Part shown: positions 14,801 to 26,935 of the stretch, piece after piece | How the letters are laid out: each line of letters opens with the position of its first letter | Position numbering within the stretch: the stretch's first letter is position 1 | NCBI GenBank assembly: GCA_014338405.1 | Contig: JTDE01000150.1 | Location: 223,746 to 287,745 of the forward strand | Length of the DNA stretch: 64,000 nt | Source of the DNA: Paragonimus skrjabini miyazakii | Lineage: Eukaryota > Platyhelminthes > Trematoda > Plagiorchiida > Troglotrematidae | Direction of reading: 5' to 3' | Notes under the pieces: generated by a model | The model's database searches: none | The model's input: the letters and a program-made list of their open reading frames with translations, nothing else | What the model was told of the DNA's origin: nothing | Made by a program: the position numbers and the translations under genes

Positions 14801-17800
14801 GAACATACTGAAAACTCCAACTGTTTCCTGTAAAGACTTTGCTAGATTGAACAACCTTCTTTTCCTAATACGCCAACAAACACAACATTTATATGACCGT
14901 TATTGACTGGCACCTTTGAAAATGCCTTAATGGTATGGACTGAGGAAACGCTGACTGAGTATGGTTTCTAGATGAATCCAAGTTGGTGACTCAACCCTGT
15001 AACAGTAAATGTTAACTGGAAACTGTAGAACATCAAAAGTTCTCTCAATTCATTCGTTGAACAATCCACATGTACCGCGTCACGTTTTATTAAATTGTAT
15101 AAATAGTTGTGGCCCTAGTATGAGCTTCCTTATAAATATAGGACTGAGGCCAAACAACTAAAACGTGTTACGGAGACAACGGTTCGCTAGTTTGGACCCA
15201 GTAGATTCGAAAAATAGGCAATAATTTTGGCTGGAAGATAGTGGAGTATTTGTGAACATGTGAAATGGGTCCCAAAGATACACTCTTTTTGCACACTTCA
15301 GCTGGGAATTTACTATTCTAGATGGACGGATGCGCTCGAAAGTGGCTGTATTAACATCCCCGTTCCGTTTTATTATAACACACACTGGCTACTTTTTGCG
15401 TCGTTATTTTGTTGCAATTGGCCTGGTAATAAAACACAGAAAATGAGCCTTATAAGTTACTTTCTATACTCATGCTTTGATTGGTATTATCTAAAAAGTC
15501 CCATTTCTGTGTGGCGGAAAAAACATGATCAGACTAAGTTCTTTTGATAACAGTCGTCCAATTTACAGGACAAGCCGAATATGATAATTTTGCAACACAA
15601 AATGGTATTGACTGAATGCTTCTCAGCGTGTATCGCATGAGCGATGGTCTCTCTTGATGAGGTATATGTTAGGGTAGCACGGAGATAAGGGCGCTTAGTT
15701 TACGTAAGTTGGAGCATTTTCGTAGTGTCTGGATAAGGGACTCAAAAAACCGTTCAATGTTGTGAAATGTCGATCTCAGCGTTGATCAGAAAAACCTTAT
15801 AATCAAATATGCAGCAGAAGTTACCCTTGTACCAAATGCTATAATAATGTGAGGATGTAATAAAGAATTTTCTTGCCACAAAGAAAATGTAACATTTTTA
15901 GCCCAGAATTGACACGATAAGTAATTTCTAATATACTGATGCGCCGATACAATGAACGGAACAATCATGTTACAGATGTTTCCGAGCTGAGATACTACAA
16001 TGTACCGTACTGTTTGATGACATTTCTTTCAAAGATATGCACGTGGATTAGCACATTACTCAAGGTTACACAAAACTTTGTACAAAATTCATACAGTTGT
16101 GTGTCGCAGTGGCACAAGTGTACAAATAACTTTATACATTTAAGCGTCACGTTTTGCTGACTTATATACTACACAGTTTCTAGGACTGGGGTGTTTTTAG
16201 ACCGCTTACGCTTTTGTGAGCTGATTATACAGAAGCTGCTGCATCACGATTTTCGAATGATTGCTTTATGGATAATTTAGACCAATTATCCCAATGAACC
16301 GAATAGTCAGCAGTTTGAATAGCCGGGTTTGTGTAAAAAGATGGTCAAAACATCGTTGTCTTCTCATTAGATAACCATTGGGAGACCAATTTTTAACTAG
16401 TTCCGTGGCACACTGGAAGCATGGGGGACGCAGCATACTATCGGTCGAATGCCTTGATAGACGTTTTCAAATTGTTTGCCTTTTATGTCTGAACGAGCTT
16501 AGTCGAGTGAAAACGGATTATTTTTTGTATCAAACTGCTTGAAAATTTCGTAAACGTCAAGTTTTTGTTTTTGGAAATTCTATCTTGTTTTAGTCGAGTC
16601 TACCGTGCGAGATAAACAAAGTTCACGATACTGGCGACAGCCGCTTCTGATGAAAATTTACCGTGATAATATACATAGAACAACTAAGATAAAGTATGCA
16701 GCATGTTCAAGTCTAAAATGAGGCAATGCAAACAAATACAACATGGTCACGATAGGGAATCGCAAGCGGCAAATAAGCAGAACACATTCAGTTTAAAAGT
16801 AGTCGCATATCGATGATTCGATTCCGTCCAGTACCAACTGATTTGAGCACTACTCCGATTGATTATAGCTATTTGTTCCATGGTTTTAAGCAAATAGACT
16901 TATTCATTGAATGTAACCGACGATGACGAACCTCGCCTAGGGAATCAAATTTCTTCACGCAAACTTGAAACGGCGAGTAGTGGATACATGTTCCTACTGG
17001 TCCATTAAGTAATCAACGATATGTAGTCCTTGATGGAGTCATCACGTGGTTACTTGAAACATATGTATATATATATATGTATAGATAAGGTTTTGTCATA
17101 TTCTATTCTGTTCAAGGACAAAACTGACGATCTTGGCTTATGACCCAACATCGTCAATCGTACGTGCGAATGATTCCAACTCCAAACACTGTCAGTGAAT
17201 GTTCATATATCTGTGTGATCCAGTCACTTCCCGCTGATCAGATCATAAGGAACTCAATAAACGGATAATTGCATGCACTGAACTTCATAAACTATGTGTT
17301 CATGGCTCACTGTCGAATGATGATGCCACCGGAATGGAGCAGATGACGTGAAAAGAATTTTGCAGCCATACCATCATTAATGTCAGCTGCTGAAAGGCTC
17401 AACATGGCGGTTGAAACAAGTATTCAACGTTGTGTTGATGATTAGATAATCAGCACTACATCCGCCTGTCTGCTGAAGAGTCGCAAAAGTTGAAGGCTCA
17501 AACACGACGAGTATAATGGTGACCATCGGGCTAGTCAGGCTGGCGCACGGATATGACTTTGACATAAGCGTTTATGAGGACCCACTAATTAGAATAAATA
17601 TCTGATCCCAGTAAAAACATATCATCCAGGTTTGATCTTCTGAGCAGGAAATAGCACATACCAGTAGTTATTGATAGCGCACTGACCTGTTCATTTCTGG
17701 TATACCATATCGTATACCATTTAGACCCTCGGAATTATTCACTTGACCTTCGGAATCCATCAGTTAGACAAATCGACCACGATGCAAGAAATAACTCTGA

Positions 17801-20800
17801 AGGTGCTCTGCTAACTGGGAAACCATCGCTTGTGAATACAAAATGGATCGTATTATGCAGACAACATTTTTCTGCGATATACTATGAAAACTCAAACACA
17901 TGGCCAAGGTGAGATCAAAATAGTTATCATAATGGAGACACCGCTAAGATATCTACATTTTAAGTTGAAGTGTTTGGCTTTTCATGCTCTTCCAACAGTT
18001 ATTAACACAAATGTCACAAGAAATGTAGAGGCGTGATTCGATTATCGAAGACGCAAACAGTCTTCACACCGAAAGAGAAACGGTATGTCCATTTTTTTCT
18101 GATGTAAAGTCACTAGAAAAATCAAAACTTCGACAGTGGGTCCTTACTAAACAATCATGACCAAACCTACACATTACCTATGCGGAACCGGGCGGTAGTT
18201 AGTACAGTCCGTTTGTTATACATACATACAGGTACAGATGAAAGGGACAACTTATCCTGCACTCACTTGGCAGTTGCAAAGATGGTGAGGTCCACCTAAA
18301 TAGACGAATACCGTTACTTTGGTTAGTGACAGTCACTTTATAGTTGAACAGCTTCATGTAACTATATGCCAAAATATTGAAATCTGTTTTCCCTAATTCG
18401 AAGATAGGTGACACACAGTTAAGACATTTAAAACGCTTCTACCCAGTAATCAGGTAGCAACAGATCCAGAACAACAAGAAGACAAACCATCGGCTGCGTT
18501 CCTGCTAATGAACAGTGTGTGATAGTTGACAATTGTAATAGCAAAATCAGATCATATTAGCTGATAAAGCTCACACACAGCCATACGCTTAACCATTCTT
18601 TCGATGGTAAACAGTCTTTACAAAGACTATAAAACTCTATCACAAATCTGGGAGCCAGAGGAATATTTGATGGCGGTCTTGATTTACCCCCTGGCACAAA
18701 TGGCATGTGCCAACATCTACTTGCAACGCTGACAAAAACTGGAAGTTTATGTTGTCTTTTTCCTGAAACGATGTTATTTGCTAACAGCAGGCCACAACGA
18801 AACATTGACCGGGAGACCACCAACTCCTAAACCGTTGTTGCAACCCCAAAACAGACTTGTCCACGTCGGTCACAAATATAAATGCGTGTGAGCTACCCTT
18901 TGAACTCCCGTATTCAACTCAGTTTAGACAACAGCGTTAGCAGAACCAGGTTTTCACAACTAACTCGGCCTAAATGGAGTTAAAAATCATGCATACTAAT
19001 GGTTAGTTAATTATTGGTTGGCAAGTTCCAGATTACCTTATACACAACCGACTGACATTAGGGAATGCACGGATCAATTTGTTCAAATTGTTTGCTTCAC
19101 ATTCCAGAGTGAAATCAAACAAATTTACGTTTCAAGTGGCTAGTAACTTCAATGGAACTCCCGTTGTTTGTTATATTGTACTATTCTTCTTCCTATTCTG
19201 CTGGAGCCTACCACTAGTGTCATCTCACGTGATTTTCGTACAAGACGCGACGCTGAACGCTGTTGTAATTTGCCGGACAGTGACTTCTGCCAACACGATG
19301 AGCGTACTGAGAATCCAAGTGATTTACCAGTTTGTTACAGGTTTTCACTCACTTCACCTTAGCAATTCATTCAAGTTTTTAGTTGGGACATTCCCTAGCT
19401 CATCAGAGATGGATAAGTACTGAGTTATCCACCGGTATATCATTTTGTTTTCCAAGGATATGCCAGAGTACGGTCTGCATGCATGACAGCCATCTGCAAC
19501 AAACATTTGTTTGTACCTATGTGTGACAGCATTCTTCCACCACTTCCAAATAAGACAATTGATTCGGCTCACTTTGAACAAAGCTGCATTTGCCCACCTT
19601 TTGTAACTAAACAAAAAGATGTGTATTTCAAAGATATCTAGAGGATTCACGCAAAAATATCCAACGTGTACGTGTTCTCGTTACCGAGGTACATATTACT
19701 ACATTACATGCCGGCTGATGGGATGTAGAACTATTCAGATCACGCCGGTTCGCATCACGTCTTGTCATTCGCTCATGGAAATAACTTCTTCAGAACTGGA
19801 TAGACACGTTTTTAGCACGCGAAGTCTGTGAGTGAACCATTGTAGTTTTCTGCTTGGTTATTTGAAAGTTAACATCGGATCGTTTTAAGAACTCCCCTGG
19901 AATTACGTCTTGTTGTGAAACAATAGAACTGATCCTGGCTGTGACAAAGTTATGCACTATTTAACAGCTCTAATTAAAGCAAAACTCGAGTTCAGTGCTT
20001 TTTTGGAAAGGGGCCGACTAGAAAGTCTATGGGAATGCAACAGCAACGATCAATTTTGGTGACGTTCATTCTGTATGAGAACCAGTTTTGTTTGGCATAA
20101 TCACTGACTTGAGCTAGGGTAAAGTTCCCCAACTCATCAGTGATCAATCTGAAGAGAATTGCGCCATCGTCAAGCTCGCGTGGTTCCCCAAGTGTCGGCT
20201 CATGTGACATTATTTTGCGTGGACTGGAGTGACTGATAACTTGTTTTTGGATATCAGCGTGACAACCGCATGCACCCGAAAAAGTTATTTTTACCAATTT
20301 TTCACTTTATTTGAAAAACAAACAAAGCACATAACTTATAGGGAACTTCGGGTGTGGTTATCTCCGTTGGCTGGACACTGAGCAGTTTATAAAACGGTTA
20401 CATAACGGCGTATATAATTTTTCCTCAACAGAGCTAACATTTTGTGTCAGCATTTGAAAGCATGTCGATATTGTAGCAATAACCGTAATAAAAAACAAGA
20501 GTCTAAAGATAACAAACAAAGTAGACATCTTGTTCTTTGTAATTCTTTAAAAGCGGGCTTGTTCTGCAGTGCAAAACACGTTTGGTGTATGTCACACTAT
20601 CGGTTTAAGAACAGAATGTTGACAGATTGTTGGCGTGCGTTTGCTACTTTCGTTGTAATCAGAAGTGATCAAGATGGTTGCAGTTTTGTATTTTGCGCTC
20701 TAAAACATTTGTGTCATAAATTTGAAACGGTACTGATTGCGATGTATAATGTCAGATATTTTCAACCTAAACGCTCGTAAAAGTGTAGTTGTAGAGTGAA

Positions 20801-23800
20801 ATTTATTCAGTTTTGGTGTGGTTTTTAGACGGAGTTGTTATCAGCAAAGTTTCTGGAATTTAGTGTTGAGGAGCTACCGAGATAAAATTGAATGGTTTGT
20901 TTAATAGCGCGGCAATGTCAATCAGTGTTAAAATAGAAAACTGTTGAGGTGGCGGAGTCGCTGTTATTCGAACGACTCTAAGGAAATAAGTTTTAATCTT
21001 AGTTTCACTGACTGCGAAACATCTGCCGGATGATTGTAAACTTATCTGTCTTGCAGATTGAATGACGTAAACAACAACGAACATGTGTTTTGTTCAATAT
21101 TAAACGAAAGTGATATGTTCAGAAAACGTCCAAATAGCACGAAAACACTGTAAGACATTTTTAGTTTTATAGATTTTGACTATTCGAAAAACATCAACTA
21201 AAAACGGTCAATTTTAGCTGAAGAAACCGGTATTCAGCCATGGTAAACGATAACTTCATACATAATTGAAAATACCTCGAAATCTCTTTGACCCTATTTT
21301 CCTCTAGCATATGATCACTTATCTCCACAAATATACCATTGTAATTTGTCTGTTGGTTTTCCAACAGCCTAGTTCTTCTATTCGTAGCAGTTTGTTAACT
21401 AACAGTGAATCCAAGCAGATAATTTATTAAGTCGTAAAACAATTGGCATCAATAAATAGAGATAACTGAACATAGTACAGCAGTAAGATCACCGTGTTGT
21501 TGAAAACAAATCGGTGTGTAAATCAGGGAGAGGTTCAGAGCGGTCCCTGGGTTTTACAATAAAGAGAATTTCAAAGATGTGCTGATTCAACTATGTATAT
21601 GTTTATTACGGGGAGGACAATGACGGAGGCATATGTCTTTCTATCCCACTACTTATTATATAAAAGCAAAACATATAATTAAGAAGATAACTCTAATGTA
21701 TACCAGTCCACCGAAGCAGCATAACCGTTAAGCCTGCCAGTGCAGCCCATTCTCAGTTTAGAGAGTAAAACGAAGTCTTGTTGCAAGCCGATAACTGTTC
21801 GTTCTTTATTTCTGTTTTGCCTTCCCTGAAGGAAGTTTGTATGAAAAAAGTTGCCAACGACTGTCTGCAGGATTGTAGAAATTAATCTATTTTTGAGTTA
21901 GTTTCTGCGTTTGCTTCAGAAATCAGTAACATTAAATTAAACTCTGCTGAATTCAAACCACTTTGAGCTTCTGGGGGATACTACAATTTTTATAAAGTGT
22001 AGCAGCATTAATAATATGTGGTTTTTGCCTCCTCTTGTGCTGTCCATTAAAACATGACGAAAATGCCACCAGTCTTTACAAAAATCATTTTAGCTGGAAT
22101 GCTGGTCAAATTACTTACCTGCAGATTACAACTTATAAATTGTTTCATGCGTATTCGACACTGGATTTCTATTCTAACTGATATTTTTTTATACTTCACA
22201 AACGTCACTTTATGGCCATTTCATTGTTGTCACACTGGATTTGATGTCAACATATAGATGTAGGTGAACAATCCAATTACGGTTCTATAAAGCTCTTAGG
22301 TGGCTTGCTTAGTTCCAAATGGACCAAATGTGAACCAAAACGTCCTACGTGTGATAGAGCTAAATATCCTAGGGTTTATGCATGGCGCAGATAGATTGTA
22401 GGTCTCTAATACACACTACAACGGTCTCAAAGCTAAAATCCTGAACACAGTTGCCCTATGTAATGTTACCGTCATCGAGGATTACATGTATCAAGATAAT
22501 ACATGCACCTATGCATGTGTGAAAGATAAAATCTAATTTCCGCAATCATTTATGAGAACTAAACATTGCGTCACCAGAAAATCAACTGAGGAAAATTATT
22601 TAGTTTATCGTGTTATAAGAACGGCATCTTTCATTTGTTGGATCGTCCCATAATGAAGGAAAAGAACTGAAAGTATGTGTTGCTCAACCTTACCGCAAAA
22701 CGATTGGAACTGAATGTTCTGGAGAGCTTTCAACAAATCTATATTGTAATGTCACCTTAAGACCAGGACACGGAACTGGTATTAGCAAAAGATACTAGTT
22801 ACAGCGAACGAAACAGGAGGTATGTGGATGAATTTCCGGTGTTATTTATTGTTATTTCAGGCTTAGAAATATATGCTGATTATTGGTCTCGTTAACAAAA
22901 CGCGATGTCTTACGCGTGATTTTAGATGAGGTTATTTGCATTTATTTGCAGATAAGTTGTAATTTAATAGTAACATTCTTCGCTTGCGGTTGGTAAACAT
23001 GGCTGAATCGTGTGCACTCACAATTTTTGTTGGGAAACTATAGAAAATAGTTGAAATACAACTTTGCTTTCTAAGAAAAATCAGTTTTCTGAGTAGAAAG
23101 CTTCGCAAAGTGAGCGTAACGAAATTGATAAAAGCATGACTTAAGAATATCGAGCAGCCAAAATGTATATCTCCATGTGAATTTCGGTATCCACTGTATT
23201 TGAGTTGAACGTATATCGGTGAGTGCGACAGATCTATTCAAGAACTATAGTCAAGCCTTACTCAAAACGTTGTTTCACTGTTTCTAAATACACGCATCAA
23301 CGGACTCGAAGATTTTCTCTATTGTAATAATTCGTTGTAATTTTTTCGGAAAATAACATTCATAGTTGAAAATACTGTGCTTATAATGTCAGTGAAGGGC
23401 AAAACTTGAAGGCTAATTTTATCGAACGTCACTGCATATTAATAAAGAAAGGAGGACTAGAAAGTCATGAGGCAAACCGTTTACAAGAACGTTACAGTGA
23501 AGATGTTATCGAAATGTAGGGTTGGTTTCAAGTAGACTTGGCCTAACGTGGGAAGAACATCTGTAACATCGATGTAGTTGTCAAACCTCTATGTAATCTA
23601 AGTAATATTCTTGTTTATTAAGTTACACTGTTTGTTGTCCGGAAAAGCTACAGGAATGCGGTATGTATCGGAAGTATTGTTTTTATTTGAAGAGGAGTGA
23701 ATAATTTTGCGAAATTAAGCATAACTCACCTAGTACTGCTGGAATCAGGTCAACTGATTGTTATTCTAATATAACAGTTATCACAGAGCATTTCTAATTG

Positions 23801-24649
23801 CGACTGGTTTTTTTGACCACAATTAATTATTCAAAATTTCGAGAATACGCTTTGTTCGCATTAGTCAGATAAAAGTACCGCCTTTAAAGGCTTTCAGCTC
23901 AATGTTATACAATATAAATTGGGAAATTCTGGATAACGTTTACGTGTATCAGAGAGTGCTCTTTCATAGCTGAAGTTTGCTGGTTTTCCGAAAAGAGGGT
24001 TTATTGGTCCATGGTCAAAATTCATACTAAACTACGCAGTGTTAGTAGTGGTTTATAAATGTGGAAAAAATAACATAAACGGACATGGCGACATTTTAAC
24101 GCAGTTGAATTTGCATTAGCAGTAATATGGTAAGGATATCAAATTATTCCAGTCATCCTCAGAAGGCCATCTGGAAGTTGAGTAAACAGCAGCAGCGGAA
24201 CTTAATCCGTGCGTCGGGAACGATGAAGATTAATTGAAAAGCAGTTGTGTGTCCAGCTGAATTCAATATATTAAATCAATGTGGGTTCTCAATGTGGTCC
24301 GGACCACGCACACGCCATTCATTTCTCAGAGACAAATTTGCCGAGGCTGAATCGAAATACCCAAGGTACAACTCCGAAATTGTGTGGTGTAAGACTGTAC
24401 GTGGCACGAGTTCAACCAAAGATATAGAGCACTGGATATTGATAAGATTGACTCCATAATCTGGACAGTTATGTGACACAAAGATATCAGAAACCGGCGT
24501 GTAAACCCAAACTTGTTTGAAGTACTGATTGCGCCAACTAGTTATGTGAATCCGCACAGTGTATGGGGTGCTTTCTATTATAGAAGACTTTGCGGCTGAA
24601 GTTGACTAAACATTGTAAATGTTTTCCTTCAAATTATCAATCCAAGACT
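8849..24649. other. long stretch without recognisable genes
   Basis: About 15.8 kb in which I can assign no gene. A (TA)n stretch lies at 17060-17084. A cysteine-rich frame at 19207-19360 and a weak repeated minus-strand peptide (19380-19415 versus 20112-20150) are listed as observations only. Other frames are short and motif-free. Unrecognised decayed repeats are likely. Confidence 0.45.
17060..17084. repeat. (TA)n microsatellite
   Basis: Alternating TA with interspersed G, self-complementary. Confidence 0.9.
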
Positions 24650-24800
24650 TGTATTACTAATAAGCAGTTTGGCAGATTTACGACTTTAGATGAGACTCAA
24701 TTGAGAAAAGTCAGGGCTTCGGCTGGATTCGAACCAACGACGGAAACAGCATGTCTCAACGCGGCAAGCGCTCTACCAGCTGAGCTACGCAGCCACGCCA
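24650..24800 (-). repeat. tRNA-derived SINE, unit A
   Basis: Read on the minus strand, 24794-24715 is an 80-nt tRNA-like head. It has a 7-bp acceptor stem (GGCTGCG/CGAAGCC, one mismatch), a D-arm with a perfect A box (TAGCTCAGCTGG), a T-arm with a perfect B box (GGTTCGAATCC) and a 5-bp T stem. The anticodon arm does not fold well. The following sequence (ctgacttttc ... tctcatct ... ttagtaat) recurs in two other places in the window. A repeat with an internal pol III promoter fits better than a functional tRNA. The translated ORF over it (24590-24811) is a shadow. Confidence 0.75.
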
Positions 24801-24954
24801 AGAACTCTTAGATTCCATACGTGGACTCGGTTACCCACCAGTCTCATTGTCTCGTTTGGAATCTACCAAATGATCCAGGGATCAACCGCTCCGGCAAGAT
24901 TTTTCGAGCAGTTCACGCTAGAATCCACCAACACCCCTGGTGAACATAGAAATT

Positions 24955-25050
24955 GTATTACTAATAAACAGTTTGGCGAATTTATAATTTAGATGAGACC
25001 CAACTGTGAAAGGTCAAGGCTTCGGCTGAATTCGAACCAGCGTTGATGGA
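24955..25050 (-). repeat. tRNA-derived SINE, unit B (truncated)
   Basis: Repeats the 3' half of unit A about 305 bp away, in the same orientation: the attactaata...cagtttggc stretch, the tagatgaga block and the B-box segment ending ttcgaaccagcg on the + strand. The A-box half is missing. The intervening 24801-24954 could be part of the same composite repeat. Confidence 0.7.
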
Positions 25051-26435
25051 TTCCAGCGTGTACTGTTCGAGAAATCCTGTCAAGGCTAGTCGGTCCCCTG
25101 GAGCAGCATGTGAAATTGTATTTACTGTAAAAGTATTTACCCATCGTTCAACTATTTTTTCCTCCGAAATTTTTGAGACACAAAGAAACCGAGACAGTGT
25201 TGTGCTAACAGAGACCTGGAAGAGTGGATTTTCCTACTATAATTATGCGAACAATTTTGCTCCCGAAAGTACTGATTGATATGTTTACTTGTTTGCGCAT
25301 GAGTTTATAGCATACATGCTGATTAACGTACTCATTACTTAAACTAATGATTGCATAAATGAACTTTACACTTCCACACCTTTGTCGGTGTCACTATTGT
25401 CGTCTTTTTTACGTTACCAAACCAACCATCAAAAACAGTGAGTTGCTGTGCGCAAGAAGAACATGTTCAAAAAAGAGCTTTCAAGAGAATTATGGAAAAA
25501 CTAGTTACAAGGGGCGGTTAACAGAGGAATGGCTAGAATGATATTGCCTTTTAAAGTTTGATCAAATGCCAAGTGCAAACGATTACTCACATTATTTTCT
25601 ACATATTAATATCTATGCACTGCTACGACTAATTCAACATGATCAGAAGTGTGATGATTCAACAAGAGACATGAAACGTACATCTGGACTGTTCTTACTT
25701 ATGAGTGTATCGGTCGTTTGCCCACTTGGTAATTTCTTTTTAGTGGCGCATGGTAGCATTGAGCGTTACATAGGCTAACCGACTTTACGTGTGAAAATCT
25801 TTGGGCTCAACTCATGGAGCCGAATTTGAAACGAATACCTCGGTTGACCAATAAGTAGTCAGGGATTTAGATAATCACAGCTCTTGTTGTCTAACAGACA
25901 TCTAAGCCGAATCCCCTCAAGAAGGTCACTAGTATCGTGTTTAAGTAAGGTTCGAACTTTCTGCTAATAAACACATTTCCTATAACCACTGACTCAATTT
26001 ATCAGTAAGCAACTACGTTGAACACTGCATGTAATTGAACATGACCAAAATAATACTTATAACACTTTACTATTTGGTGCTTGACCAGGGAAAGATTAGG
26101 TTTATCCAGTCGTTTGTTCGAAACATCATTAATAATACAAAGTACCCCACGCTCCTGACAGAAGAATCTGGCGAGTGCTGGGGGTAATGGAAGATGTGAC
26201 AAACTTGCAGGGCGATTTAAACGGCCAGAACTAATGGTCCATAGAGAATAGCCTATCGATGAGTACCGGAAAATGTAAAGTAATGCATATCAGCCATTAA
26301 AATCGTACTCATTACCACCTTTATCATAAAACTACTCGTGTCAGTACGCGGACGAGACCTAAAGAATAGAGCAGCGGACTAGCTGAATTTGTTTGTTTAT
26401 TGTGCAACCGTAGCAAAGAGAACACATATATACCC
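25051..26435. other. no recognisable gene
   Basis: Short frames only (25043-25279, 25359-25541, 25566-25778). A single B-box-like ggttcgaac at about 25951 has no A box and is not called. Confidence 0.45.
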
Positions 26436-26439
26436 TCAA

Positions 26440-26935
26440 ACCTTTTAGGTAGACTTTTTAGAGCCTTCCACCCCTAGGTGGTTCCCAAAGCTTTCGCCTC
26501 CATAATTCACCCACACATGGATAAGAACTTGCAGGGCTATCATCTTTATTGTAAAATGATTTGGCACGCATCAAAAGTGTTCAGGGACATGCCATTAGAC
26601 GTATTGTGGGGTTGAGGAAAATCTCATATCCAGAGGGACTGATAGAATTAAGCAAATTCTCAGTGAAGTACAAATGCCTCGATGGAAACTATAATTCTCA
26701 GCTACAAAGTACTGCACACCCCCAGGTCCTCCACTTGCACACATCCTGCCATTAAACAAAGGTAAACGCTTAAGGGATCAGTTGATTAAATTGAGTAATG
26801 GAGTAGACTGGTTACTTTGCAGACAAAATTGTCTCACAGTTAAGATGTGTTCACAGTGGAACGCGTTGCTAAACTCTGGTCATGGCTGAATCAGTTGAAC
26901 ATTTTAAAACATTACACGATCGGCATATACGCGAT
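26440..26935 (+). mobile_element. LINE (non-LTR retrotransposon) 3' end, degenerate
   Basis: Seen across shifted + frames: LLGRLFRAF; then IHPHMDKNLQGYHLYCKMIW; then RRIVGLRKISYPEGLIEL; then WNALLNSG and MAESVEHFK. Known: the end of LINE reverse transcriptases (CR1/jockey-type) reads F-x-R-P-H-x-E-Y, then an R-R-x-T-R-x-x-x-G-L block, Y-x-x-R-L, and W-N-x-L-P with x-S-V-x-x-F-K near the C-terminus. The order and spacing here match. At least three frameshifts and the lack of the catalytic YADD region show that this is a 5'-truncated dead copy. Confidence 0.7.

Noticed and set aside
24590..24811. 73-codon + frame with an SAGFEPTTETA peptide
   Set aside because: It is the antisense translation of the tRNA-derived SINE; such peptides come from the B box.
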